Below the pieces are notes generated by a model that did no database searches, was not told where the DNA came from, and saw only the letters and a program-made list of their open reading frames with translations. Positions 48,927 to 59,452 of a DNA stretch of 64,000 nucleotides are shown in pieces (the first letter of the stretch is position 1; the number at the start of each line of letters is the position of its first letter). The DNA is from Steromphala cineraria (Eukaryota; Mollusca; Gastropoda; Trochida; Trochidae), in contig OU744730.1 of the NCBI GenBank assembly GCA_916613615.1, positions 4,619,582 through 4,683,581 on the forward strand, given 5' to 3'. Position numbers and translations under genes: made by a program.

Positions 48927-49870
48927 ACGTTATCGGAATATCCGATTTCTGATATGGGTCATTGACTTAAGTTTATTCCCAATGTTCACACACTCATGTC
49001 TTCGATCTATATGTTCCAAATGCCTTATACGCTAATCTGATGAAAATCACTGTCCTCCAAGGCAAAAGTGAAAAAATCTACTCTTTTTGTGTTCCAACTT
49101 CACCCAGCCGGGCTTTTCTCTCCGTCACATTCTGACCGCAACCCCATAACTCGCATGTTCTGACGTAAGCTCAGCTAGTCAATCGACTGCGGTAAAAGTT
49201 GATTTCATCTCGCGCAATAGAGGAACCAATAATTGTTCAGTAGTAAGTATGGCAATGCAATCTCTTCTTTTAAGAAGACAATCGAAAATGTTTCTTTGCA
49301 TATGAACATACAATTGTCTAAATTTATTTATTTTGTCAAGGATGCATGTCGAAAACATAGGACAAATTCTTGTTGCTAATGGGTGTTCTCACCTATCAAG
49401 ATTACACCTTAACTTAATTTAAAAGAAACCATACACGTCAATATGACGTCATAAGCAAACTATTAATATTCATGTCATATACAAGTATCGTTTCTTCTCC
49501 GTACAGTTTGCAAGATGAAATTGATTCTTCAAAAGTGGCATTATTTGACGAGTTTAATTCATACTTTGATAAAAAGGATTAAACAAATTCCAATGTTTGT
49601 TTTACGGACTGACATGAAGCAGAAAGGTTTGACGAGCGTATGTTAAACCATACTGTAGACTGTACAAATAACCGGCAGGCTTATATATGTCACGAGAGGA
49701 GTATTTATACACAAGTTTGTAACAAGTGAGGTATTCTCTGCTCTCTTCCCTCGATGAATCACACAATCCTCATTAATGACAGCATGATAAAAAAGTTGCA
49801 GAAACTTGTTGCATCAAACAGGTGAATGATATGACGCCCTTCTGTGTGACTCACTCTTTCATACGACTGT
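48927..49870. other. Unique DNA
   Basis: A perfect TGACGTCA at 49444-49451. No gene recognised. Confidence 0.5.
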
Positions 49871-49874
49871 ATGA

Positions 49875-50095
49875 CTGTCCCTCAAACCCTAAACCCTCCC
49901 CTCCCCTCCTACCAACTTCTGTATGCCTGTCCCTTAAACTATCAATATATACCTTTCCACACATCGTCCCCACCTTACATATTCTTGCTCACTCATGTAA
50001 ACGCCTATGCTTGTCCCTCAAACCACCAACACCCTCCTACCAACTCCTGTATGCCCTGTACCCCAAACCACCAACACCCCACCCCTATAAAGCAT
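49875..50095. repeat. C-rich degenerate tandem repeat
   Basis: CTGTCCCTCAAACC or TTGTCCCTCAAACC, CACCAACACCC and CTACCAACT(T/C)CTGTATGCC recur two to three times at a spacing of about 45-60 bases. Contains CCCTCCCCTCCCCTCC, with minus-strand G-quadruplex potential. The plus-strand frames 49822-50109 and 49871-50143 are its translation. Confidence 0.75.
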
Positions 50096-50176
50096 TTAAC
50101 CTCAGATGAACCATGGACATATTCCGAGGATGCATTATTATGATATATTTGATAAACATCTTAATTACTATCACAT

Positions 50177-50177
<1 letters not shown>

Positions 50178-50236
<59 letters not shown>

Positions 50237-50269
50237 GATTCTATGGCAATCATCGCACATACCACTGCG

Positions 50270-50302
<33 letters not shown>

Positions 50303-50321
50303 GTCATCGTCATCGTCATCG

Positions 50322-50361
<40 letters not shown>
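50178..50361. repeat. (CAT)n microsatellite
   Basis: Two long (CAT)n runs, 50178-50236 and 50268-50361, are separated by about 30 unique bases. The second run contains an internal (CGTCAT) block. Poly-His, poly-Ser, poly-Ile, poly-Met and poly-Asp frames here are artefacts. Confidence 0.97.
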
Positions 50362-50619
50362 TAACATAATCTTCGCCACCGTCTCCCGTTGTTATCGCTG
50401 TCGTCGTTATATATCATCGTCGTCATGACCATCGTCGTCGTTATCGACGCCACTATTATCATCAACAACACGATTATCATCTTAGTAACAATTGCCTTAG
50501 ATAACAAGTGTCTTACACACAACGTTATATCAACCGAAGAGAGTCTGTATTTTCAACATATACAGACATCTAACTGATTAGTCCATCTTCCAAAATGAAG
50601 TTTTGATTCTGCCTGTATC

Positions 50620-51480
50620 TTTAAAGATAACTATCTTTCTGAACTTAAGGTTCATAAATGTCTGCCCACAGACGACTGTTGGTTGGAAGCTGCGACTCTC
50701 TTTCTGCATGCATGTTAAATTCTATTTTTATTCAGAACTTGTAAGGTCCATAAAAGACTGTCGAGTAGTTAAAACTCCTTCTCTGTCTGTAAAACAAAAC
50801 TGACATTCAAAACTTAAGGTTCACTGATGTTAAGCAACAGACGACTCTTGAGTGGTAGTTGTGACTCTCTTTCTGTATGTGTCTTAAAAGCTAACTTATA
50901 TAAAGATCTTACGAGGTCCACTAAAGACTATTATGAGACGACTCTTGAGTGGTAGTTGACTCTTTTTCTGCATGCATATCAAAGCTCACTCTTATTCAAG
51001 ACTTAAGATATACTTTGGTCTATTATGAGACGACACTTGGGTGGTAGTCGTGACTCTTTTTTCTGCTAACTTATGTTCTGAATATATATGGTTATTGAAA
51101 TTGAACAACCAAGGTCTATCCATAGACGACTGTCAAGTGGTTGAAGTGACTCCGCTCTGCATGTATCTTAAATGAAATTAACAACCTAGCTCTTGAAACC
51201 TAAATGACCATTGTTAATGAGAGCGTCCAGATGGGTAAGGGGGGGGGGGGGGGTCACATGACGCAAATTTGGTACTGACTACCAGCTGTAAGCGGTTCGT
51301 AACCGAACGATTTCGTCCCTACCGAGCATTTAGGACTCTTTCGGGGCCCTGCTAATAAAGCTCTGGAAGTTAAAATTGGGGTTGCAGACCCCCTTTAAAA
51401 GCTAACTTATATTATGAATTCATATGGTTCACTTAGGTCTATCTTAAGACGAATGTCGAGGGGTAGTTGATATTGATCAT
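50620..51480 (+). repeat. Diverged tandem array, about 85-95-bp unit, about 6-7 copies, interrupted
   Basis: The anchor AGACGACT(G/C)T followed by GGT(A/T)GT-like text, TGACTCT and TTCTGCATGCAT recurs at about 50670, 50755, 50843, 50937, 51031, 51124 and 51453. Between anchors are TTAAGGTTCA / AGGTCCA(T/C)(A/T)AAAGACT words. Regular spacing is broken once, between 51180 and 51398, by unrelated DNA. Confidence 0.85.
51185..51398. mobile_element. Insertion inside the 90-bp array (class unknown)
   Basis: About 210 bases unlike the array: GCGTCCAGATGGGTAA, a run of about 17 G (51238-51254), GGTCACATGACG, AGCGGTTCGTAACCGAAC and GGGGTTGCAGACCCCC. Array-like text stops at about 51180 (TTAAATGAAATTAAC) and resumes at 51399 (AGCTAACTTATATTATGAAT). 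No terminal repeats or target duplication were recognised, so boundaries are approximate. Confidence 0.5.
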
Positions 51481-51940
51481 CTGACAATACACCTCTGTAT
51501 ATGTACAAGCAATGGGTACCTATCATATCTTCTATAAACAGTATATACAAACACACCTGGCTGTCACATTGATGATTCACTCAACTAATATTTGAAAATA
51601 TTTGAAGTGTCTTTGTAAGAGATATTTGACAAACACTTCAGGATCCAGCATCATATTTCGTACAAATATTATTACCCTTTGGCATGAATAGAATATGAAG
51701 CTTACAATTTCATCATTCAGCACGAGTAGTCAAGTTAGAGGCATTAACGACTGACAGGGTAGTGTATAACTTTGTTATACATACATATCATCCGCAGGTA
51801 GAAATTACTTAGTTCTGAAATAATGTGCAATTATGTGTGAATATTCATACTAAGTAAGAAAATACCATTTATAATATTTTGGTAAAAACCGCTGTGGCAT
51901 TATAGTTATTACCTGTTGAGGTAAACATATCGGGGTTCAT
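51481..51940. other. Unique DNA
   Basis: Nothing recognised. Confidence 0.5.
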
Positions 51941-51959
51941 ATTTTTCATAACGTATCAC

Positions 51960-52142
51960 TTTTTCATTGTGACGCCATGTTATAAAATTGCTTTGACGTC
52001 ACGGTCCGCCTATGACGTTGTGTTCTAGATTTTGAGAACAATAATATGTTCGTGGCCATGACATACTATGTTTACGACACTCGCTCTCGCTCGGGAAATA
52101 CTTATATTTAGACACTCGTGTCGTAAACATAACATGTCATAG
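51960..52142. mobile_element. Repeat family F, copy 2
   Basis: TGACGTCA at 51994, with GTGACGCCAT and TATGACGTTG alongside, precedes a foldback: left arm 52058-52083 (ATGACATACTATGTTTACGA, then CACTCG) and right arm 52113-52140, the inverse. The loop TCTCGCTCGGGAAATAC is close to F1's TCTGGCTCGGGTAATAC, which ties the two copies together although their arms differ. Confidence 0.78.
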
Positions 52143-52639
52143 AAACTCATATAATATCCTATTTTTATATATAATATCGACTATTTCTCATATTTGTTAT
52201 GTTTTATTAACAGTTATATTTCAACCTGATACGTTTTGGGCGTAAGATTTATTTTACAATAGTATAAATTATTACCGATTTTACGATTTTTTATTCGATT
52301 TGAATCTCAATTTTCATATCTTATTCCAGCCATGCAAGGGTCAGAGAAAAGTAAAAAATCGTGCGTGATGATGTTACAAGGAAACAAAATGATACATCAT
52401 ATGTCAATGCCATGTCTTCTAAACTTGCAAAAACACATATCCTTTGGAACTGTTGAGCTATTTTTATTGTTAATAGACAGTTCCTTCAAGTGAGCAAAAA
52501 TAATGATGCATCATCGTTTTTCAGAATCGGGGAAAAAAAGACTTTTAGAATCGTGAAAAAAGGACTAACATGCGATATAGACATCAATAGAGGTGAAATG
52601 ACGTACTATAAACGTCATTAATGTCTACTAGAAAAATTG

Positions 52640-53420
52640 CAAAACAAATTTACAAAACGCGAAAATGTTACAGTTATTAAAAAACATTTTCTTTCATATT
52701 CAGGCAAATATTGAAAATAAAATTTGCTGATTCAATGTTGACAGTCTTTAACAAAACTATTAAAAATACTATTTTTACGAAATGTGAAACTGTTTGAATC
52801 ATGAATAATATTTTTCCTTTCATATTTAGGCCAACACATTCTCTCCCTACAGAGGCAGATCAATGTTGATACAGCCTCTGTTCTATTACGCCGAAATCCG
52901 TTGGTTCCGGCAGTTTCCCCTGGCGGAAAAAACTATAATCACAATGCATTTGAATTTCTTTATCAAATGACAAGGCTTCTCGCATGGAAAGGGTGGTTCA
53001 TATCACAATGCCTTTGCCTTGTTTCAGTAGCCAAAATGATGATTTAAGAACAGCGTCGCTGATTGCACAACTAATTTTGATTGCCTCCAATCAGGCATCT
53101 CCCACTCTATCCCACAAACTCGGCGTAATATAACAGAGGCTAAATCAACATGACTTGATCTGGCTCTGTGGGGAGAGAATTAGGCCAACATGGTATATAT
53201 GTATTGCTGATTTAATGTAAACATGCTGAAACAACTTACCATAGTGCAAAACAATTGAATTTGTTTTAAAACACGGAATTGTAAGAATTATGAAAAGTAT
53301 ATTACGTTAATATTCGGATAAATATGGTCATATCAATGCCTGATTCGATGTTAACAACCTTGCAAAGCAAACCGAAATTCTTTCACCACTTCCATTCTAA
53401 AACAACAAATTCTTGGCAGC
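52640..53420. repeat. Diverged tandem array, about 125-bp unit, 3 copies, split by element B
   Basis: CTTTCATATT(C/T)AGGC occurs at 52691 and 52817, and a related TTAATATTCGGATAAATATG at about 53308. Downstream words TTGCTGATT(C/T)AATGT and TGCCTGATTCGATGTTAACA are shared. The second unit is interrupted at 52837. Confidence 0.72.
52837..53179 (+). mobile_element. Element B, nearly complete copy (Mutator-like non-autonomous transposon?)
   Basis: Long inverted terminal repeats of about 60 bases: TTCTCTCCCTACAGAGGCAG, then ATCAATGTTGATACAGCCTC, then TGTT(C/A)TATTACGCCGA on the left, and the inverse on the right, ending CTGTGGGGAGAGAAT. An exact 11-bp direct repeat TTAGGCCAACA flanks it (52826-52836 and 53180-53190). 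A target duplication of 9-11 bases together with long terminal repeats is typical of Mutator-like elements. No coding capacity. A few unmatched bases at the left end leave the exact termini open. Confidence 0.88.
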
Positions 53421-53639
53421 CATCGATTGAGCAACATTGAAATACTCTGATAATGGGATTTTTCAGCAGTGAAATTAAGCTGCCAATCTCGTTGTGAGCG
53501 TTTTTACCTTTCAGACCTCGGGCTGTCGTTAAATGTAAATCTGAATTCACATTGTGTCTGACTAAGGCTGAGTATCTATCTTGAGTCTTCGTAGGAAGTT
53601 AAAATCCTGTAAGAGTGTGGTTTAAAAGAACTGGCATGT

Positions 53640-54032
53640 TTATGAAAGTGACAGAGCATTATTTGTCTGAAAAACCCGTATGATTAATGTCATGATTTTA
53701 CATTGTTTTAATGTCGAAAATGTTTTTTCTTGTTCCATAATAAAAGACTGTCTGACTAGAAAAGATTTTGTTAATGAAAGTGACATAGTATTATTTGTCA
53801 GAAAAGTCAGTATGATTAATGTCATCACATGGATGATTTTAGATTTTTTTTGTTCCATAATAAAAAAATGTTTGACTAGAGAAGATTTTGTTTGTGAAGG
53901 TGACAGATTATTAATTGTCAGAAAAAAACCCCGTATGATTAATGTCATCACATGAATGCTTTTACATTTTGAAAATGTCGAAAGTGATTTTTTGCTTGTT
54001 CCATAACAAGAAAATTGATAAGAGAAGATTAA
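53640..54032. repeat. Tandem repeat, 120-132-bp unit, 3 copies
   Basis: GTGACA(G/T)A starts at 53648, 53780 and 53900. Each unit continues through TATTATTTGTC(T/A)GAAAA-like text, GTATGATTAATGTCAT, a T-rich stretch, TTGTTCCATAA and AGA(A/G)AAGATT. The frames 53640-53951 (-) and 53680-53955 (+) are translations of the repeat. Confidence 0.93.
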
Positions 54033-56168
54033 GATATATTACCATTGGCCTTCAAACTTCAATAGTAAACATATGAATGGAGAGGGACATAATCTACAAA
54101 ACTGGAATTGAAGAAAATGAAAGGATAAGAATTTCTTCTTTTCTGTTCAGCTATAAGACGTAGAAAGATGAACTTGATGCAACTAAATGCATGACAAGAT
54201 TTAATTTATCTGTTCATTTACAAGTAGATTTGCTTAATGTAAAATGTCTTCTTGAGACCTTATAATACAAAGCGTCGAAAAACAAGTATATAACCTAAAC
54301 TGTTTGCGGATATAAACGTGTCGATTAGCGATCAGTATTTCTGTTTATTTTCATATTTCTGTATCAGATTTGTATAAAAGACCCGAATCAGCACGGAATT
54401 AAGACATAAATCTTGTATGCGATGGGTTAACAAGGAAACAAGATGTAATTACCCCATCATACAGCACTTATCTGTGACCTAACACTACTAGCCGGGCAAA
54501 ATGGGATGCTCACTGCGCATATAAAACATTATATTGATACAATAATCAACACCAAGATGGCCGCCGATTTATGAGCATGCGCATTGTCAATAAACTAGAC
54601 ACAGATACCTGATGATAAACGAATACAAACAGGACACGAGAAGGAGCTTGTCAACTTTACCATTCATTAACATATCACATAAACTAACATCCAAGCGGGA
54701 TATTCATTTCAGAGGAGAAGAATGGGGAAAAGAGATAATTTATGTCAATAATTTCTGTCAACATTCTTCATGACACATAACCATTCTGCCGGCAAAGAGG
54801 AACCATATTGTAAATTAAGGAGGGGGCTTTTCGCTTATCATTCGCATACCTTTTTACACTTCCGAACAATAGACCTAGTATGCAGTAGATATTACATTTT
54901 ACATGTCGCCATGATAGTGTTTGCTTTGCTCTTAGTGTATATAATACTTAAGTACTTTCTTAAATATTCCAAAATCGCTATCCATATTGACATTGTGGGT
55001 ATGGGCATCTCATTATCAACTTGATATTTCCACACGAAAAGAACAACATATATAGCCAAGCTTTTAGTAATTACCCAGGTGCTAAATCCCATCTCTTCAG
55101 ATTATAAAGGTATATATTACAAAAAGCAAACACATTTGAAAAGCACCTGCCGTCAGATTAAATGTCATTCTCATTTTCGGTGAAAATGAAATCTACTTCC
55201 CGATTAAGGTATATTTGCTTTAAGAGGACGGTTGTATATTTCAGTGTTGATACGTCATCTGAACATTATGGAGCTAAAATGACAGGTCGTCTATTGCTTT
55301 CTTCAATAACGTCACGGACATTTAATCGTCATGTTTTTTCGCTACAAAGGGAGATAATTTATGAAAGGAGAATTGATTGGATACCACAAGTTTATTTGAC
55401 AACTAACGACAGCATCAGCTGTTTTCCTGGATTTGAAATTCCGTAATGAGAATACGCGACAAGCTTGATCACTGATTATGTATATTTCAAGATGACAAAA
55501 TGGCACAAGTTAAGCTTATATCAAATTGTACAGAAAGCGATATCATATGGCTCGGCGACCTTGCTTCAAACTTAGAAAGTTTAAACATCCGCAGAGCAAC
55601 TCATTACGGGCTCCGAATAGCTTACAAATGAGTTTTCAGAACCGCTGAAATATAAATTATTTTAAATAATATCTTTTCATCTCTTCATTCTTTGCAGTGT
55701 TTGTTGGAATGACATGTGTTTTCCTCCAAGTATCTTTCTTATCCCGCTACAGACCAATACGTTATCTACATTAGGTTCGTTCACCGTGGACCATGTGTGA
55801 TTGTAGCGAGGTACCTTCATCATATGATCTTGGACATTAATTACAATTACAATGTCGGTAAAATGTAAGTCGTGCAAGAAACGAAATGCTCATGATTACA
55901 GCAATTGTGTATTCGTCTTCATTTTGCTTTAGTATACTTTGTAACCGATGTTCATTAATGGAGCAGCAAAACTTCTCTTTATTGTAACAGCGAAAGACTT
56001 TTATTCCAAGTCTCCATTCAAAGGCCAATTTATAAATGACTGGTTTTAAAAGAAATAATATATAGAGAAACGTCAGACCACAACGATTGCCAAAAAATGT
56101 CATTTTCAAAAAAGTATTCTTTCAGCTTTATATTTGCGCATCATTTAAAAGGTCACGTTGAAAATTCT
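54033..56168. other. Unique DNA
   Basis: Frames at 54770-55024, 55162-55446 (+) and 55837-56109 (-) show no domain recognised here. CCAAGATGGCCGCCG (YY1-like) at about 54553 is followed by GCATGCGCATT. Confidence 0.45.
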
Positions 56169-56470
56169 TTAAAGGGGCAGTAGCACTTTTTTTGATAATT
56201 TTATATTTTAAAATTTTCACTAATAATTTCAAACTAATGCTAAATTACACAAGCCAATCATCCATAGTCAGAGGACAAAGTATGAAGATTCACATAAAAT
56301 TCATTGGCGGCCATTTTATGTGAACACCTTTAATTCATTTTGTGTAAGAAAAAGGAATCGCATGTCTAAAATCCATTTAGTTTAAATACATTGTCTTTCA
56401 ATTAGAACCATTAATTTTCATTTTCCTGACATCACCCTATATTCCCCCTTAAAGCGTGCTACTGCCCCGT
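56169..56470 (-). mobile_element. MITE A, copy 4
   Basis: Left TTAA at 56169-56172, then AGGGGCAGTAGCAC. Right end AGCGTGCTACTGCCCC with a decayed flank. About 297 bases. The interior is the reverse complement of copy 2 (GGCGGCCATTTT, ACATTGTCTTTCAATTAGAA and AATCGCATG). Confidence 0.92.
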
Positions 56471-57594
56471 CCACTAATAACATTCATTGGCATAGATATT
56501 GAGTATCATTAGTACTTTAAACATTCAGAAATGGTGAATTATTGTTGCCAAGATTGTTGCACACACATTGTCCCCAAATAGTCGCATACCTTTGATCAGT
56601 TATGTAGACGCACATATTGTTAAGGAAAACTTATTTTCATGTGACCTCAAATACAACCTTGGGCTTTGAATTCGGATACAGGACAAAGACATTCACATTG
56701 AAAATACATTAAGTAATTCAAAATTCTGCAAAGTTGCAAAACTAGAGTTTTTCTTCGTAAAGTTCAAGATGTGCAATAACGAACATTGATATTACTTGTT
56801 GCTTTGTTTTTTTTATAACTTTATATCGACACGTTCTGACAGATATATAGGTGTAGGTAAAAGATATTTCAATTCGATATGACAAGATATGATAATACAA
56901 CGATGAACTAATACAATGCTTCAACAATACAACTTTTATTTATGAAACAGTGCTACAATTATGAATTGAACAATGATCAAACAATTAAAACATGTTAACA
57001 ATGTAAAACAATGTTAACTTCAGTGGCATTTAAAAGTTGGTAAGATGAAAAAGAGAAGAAATGTTATGGTATCACAACTATTCTATAACATGGTTGCGAA
57101 ATTCGGTTGGGATGCTAACACCATTACCAAACTAGTAATACTTGACATTATTTGAGAATGAATACAAATACATAGTACATTATATTAGGTTTGTACATTG
57201 GAGAAGGTTGAAGTACAGAATGATACATAAGTACAGTTAGCAAGGTTGGTGATGGATGGTACACTAGTTACAAAGAATAGGGAAGTGATAAACCATGTTT
57301 TGAAGCTGAGCAACAGCAACAATGAAAATAGATTTTGATGCATCATATTGATATTAGAGAGCCTCATCTTCCCTGTATGACTGTCATGGTTATTATTTTC
57401 TTGTTTAATGTCACGCACATACTCGATCAGAAAGCACTTAGGATATTTGACACATATATAATAAACTGACAATCATGCAAGAATACAATCTATCAAATAA
57501 ATTTTATACACATTTTTTTCACATTTTGTGAATTATTGTTGGACAACTAATATGATAAGACTTGTAAGCTCTGTTTTCCGAGTTCGCTTTTCAT
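56471..57594. other. AT-rich DNA
   Basis: No gene recognised. On the minus strand AATAAA lies at about 56938-56943 and the region could be a 3' UTR of the candidate exon at 58528-58848, but nothing shows transcription. Confidence 0.35.
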
Positions 57595-57645
57595 AATTCA
57601 TAATTCATAATTCATGAATTATTCATAATTCATAATTCATACAGT
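57592..57645. repeat. (AATTCAT)n short tandem repeat
   Basis: CATAATT-type 7-mers repeated about seven times with one inverted join (TTCATGAATTATT). Confidence 0.9.
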
Positions 57646-57859
57646 GGGAATATATATTTGTCAGAAATCCAAAGCTAAGACATTAGACACAGAAAATGCC
57701 TTCACTGAAATAGTCTAGTTTTACCAATCAATATTCTTTCAGTAACATCTCTATTTTATTTGTCCTCAGCCAAACACCCCCAATTGATGCCTCTCTGTGA
57801 GTGTTCCTGTATATGCATGTAGTATAACGTTTCGTTATGTCTTGGAAGATAAGGGCTTT

Positions 57860-58105
57860 CATATTCATATTCATATTCATAGAGCGGTATCTACATGCAC
57901 TTTATTCATATTCATATTCATATTCATATTCATATTCATATTCATATTCATATTCATATTCATATTCATATTCATATTCATATTCATATTCATAGAGCGG
58001 TATCCACATGCACTTTATTCATATTCATATTCATATTCATATTCATATTCATATTCATATTCCAAATTAATTTTGATATGAATAGAGTGGTATACACATA
58101 TTTCA
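57860..58105. repeat. Compound (TTCATA)n repeat with a recurring 22-bp linker
   Basis: Three TTCATA runs (57860-57881, about 57903-57992 and about 58016-58063). The first two are each followed by AGAGCGGTATC(T/C)ACATGCA and CTTTA, and a diverged third copy, AGAGTGGTATACACATA, follows the last. The His-Ile and Phe-Ile frames here are translations of the repeat. Confidence 0.95.
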
Positions 58106-58527
58106 TATTTTATATTTCATATTTCATGGAGCTGTAATCTTCAAGAAATTCTGTGTTAAAACCAGTTATATTCATCTTACTCCTATTAACCATGGCTCAT
58201 TATCTTATAATTAAATATCATTATTAATGATAGGTAAGAGTACAGCTTCTGCTACATCTTCACGACTATTTAGTACATACATCTTCATCTTCATGCTAAG
58301 AGTTTGGAAAATATTGTAGCATACATTTCACATATATAAAATTCATCTGTTTTAAGCAAGTCCTGAACCAAACAGATAGTTAGTGTTGCTCAACTACATA
58401 TACTATACAGATAGGTTATATTTCATACCACTCCCCCTATAAAAATGAAAACCAACACATTTAACATTCATTTGTTTGAAGCCAGTCCTAAACTTTACAG
58501 ATAGTTAGTCCTCCTAAATACATATAA
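58106..58527. other. AT-rich DNA, small duplication
   Basis: Words such as AGCCAGTCCTAAACTTTACAG and AGCAAGTCCTGAACCAAACAG (about 58481 and 58355), each followed by ATAGTTAGT, indicate a diverged tandem duplication of about 125 bases. Confidence 0.5.
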
Positions 58528-58848
58528 TTATATACTTATATCCCCTGCAGGTAGTGAAGTGAACTCATGGAGTGAACTTGTGAACTCTTGAAGCGAACAC
58601 CAAGTAGATATTCCATCACTCGGGGAACAGCTCACCAGCCCATCGTACATGTATTTCTCTACATGGAGACCCGCTTTGTTGACTTTTGCTGTGTAATTTG
58701 AATGAAAATCAACAAATTTCTCCCATAACATCCGGGATATATCGCTGAACGGTGATGGCTCGCCATTAAATATTTGAACAAAATTTTCAGTATGAGACAG
58801 AATGCAGAAGTGTGGTCCATCCACCTTTGCTAGTTTACTGACGGGCGA
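58528..58848 (-). CDS. Candidate coding exon of unknown gene
   Basis: A minus-strand frame stays open from 58869 down to a TAA at 58528-58530. A CAG at 58849-58851 would be a phase-0 splice acceptor, giving a terminal exon of 106 residues starting SPVSKLAKVDGPHFC. No clear in-frame initiator ATG lies at the start (the first ATG is internal, at RML), so an internal or terminal exon is more plausible than a whole gene. Composition is varied and protein-like, unlike the repeat-derived frames: an N-terminal stretch with alternating hydrophobics (HFCILSHTENFVQIFNG), a tryptophan-containing helix-like segment (RMLWEKFVDFHSNY) and a Ser/Thr-rich tail. The NYT sequon has no context. No family was recognised. 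The polypyrimidine tract before the acceptor is weak. It could still be chance or a decayed transposon frame. Confidence 0.3.
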   Translation of the reverse strand, partial: SPVSKLAKVDGPHFCILSHTENFVQIFNGEPSPFSDISRMLWEKFVDFHSNYTAKVNKAGLHVEKYMYDGLVSCSPSDGISTWCSLQEFTSSLHEFTSLPAGDISI

Positions 58849-59009
58849 CTGTTGGAATTTTAAATGACATTAGACAAGCGCAGATATCTCTCTTTAAACA
58901 AAGAGCAATCCCTGTTCCACTCACATCCAGTCGTGCTGGACTCGGCTTGACCTCTATGGAGTGTCAGATATGGATGTGGATAGAACCACATTCTCTTTTA
59001 CAAGTGTAT

Positions 59010-59130
59010 TGTTAGACTAAAATTTAGTTATATTTGAAATAATTACTGTACCTTCATTTATATTTTAATCGCTAAAGGCTTTTGATTTTATGTGTATTCA
59101 GTCCATCTAGACTTGCAGAATAAGAACCTG
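59010..59130. repeat. Dispersed repeat C, copy 2
   Basis: AATAATTACTGTACCTTCAT, TTATATTTTA and TGTGTATTCAGTCCATCTAG followed by ACTTGCAGAAT match 43235-43440 in the same order. It directly abuts the truncated B element. Confidence 0.65.
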
Positions 59131-59142
59131 AATGAAATGAAA

Positions 59143-59452
59143 TGTCATGAAATGTTGATACAGCCTCTGTTCTATTACGCCGATTTTGTGGGCTAGAATG
59201 ATTGGAGGCAATCAAAGTTAGTTGTGCAATCAACAACGCTGTTCTAAAATCATCATTTTATCAACTGAATCATCGCAAAGGCATAGTGATATGAACCACT
59301 CTTTCAATGAGTTGTCATATGATAAAGAAAAGAAAATGGACCGTGGTGCATTTTTTCGCCAGGGGAAACTGCCGGAAATCACGGATTTGGTCTTATTAGA
59401 ACAGAGGTGGTATCAACATTTTATGACTTGATCTACCTCTGTGGGGAGAGAA
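59143..59452 (-). mobile_element. Element B, 5'-truncated copy, reverse orientation
   Basis: The left end lacks the first ~23 bases of the terminal repeat and starts at TCATGAAATGTTGATACAGC. The right end, ATGACTTGATCTACCTCTGT then GGGGAGAGAAT, is intact. The interior (GTTAGTTGTGCAATCAACAA, CTGCCGGAAATC) is the reverse of the 52837 copy. AATGAAAT occurs on both sides (59132 and 59451), possibly by chance. The frame 59222-59431 is a translation of the element. Confidence 0.85.

Noticed and set aside
49883..49900. Plant-type telomere repeat (AAACCCTAAACCCT)
   Set aside because: Only two units inside a C-rich degenerate repeat; not a telomere.
50106..50428. Frames encoding poly-His, poly-Ser, poly-Asp, poly-Ile and poly-Met
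   Set aside because: All are frames of the (CAT)n microsatellite.
53640..53955. Repeated-protein frames on both strands
   Set aside because: They follow the 120-132-base tandem repeat and overlap on opposite strands.
57797..58137. Frames with alternating Phe-Ile or His-Ile
   Set aside because: Translations of the (TTCATA)n repeat.
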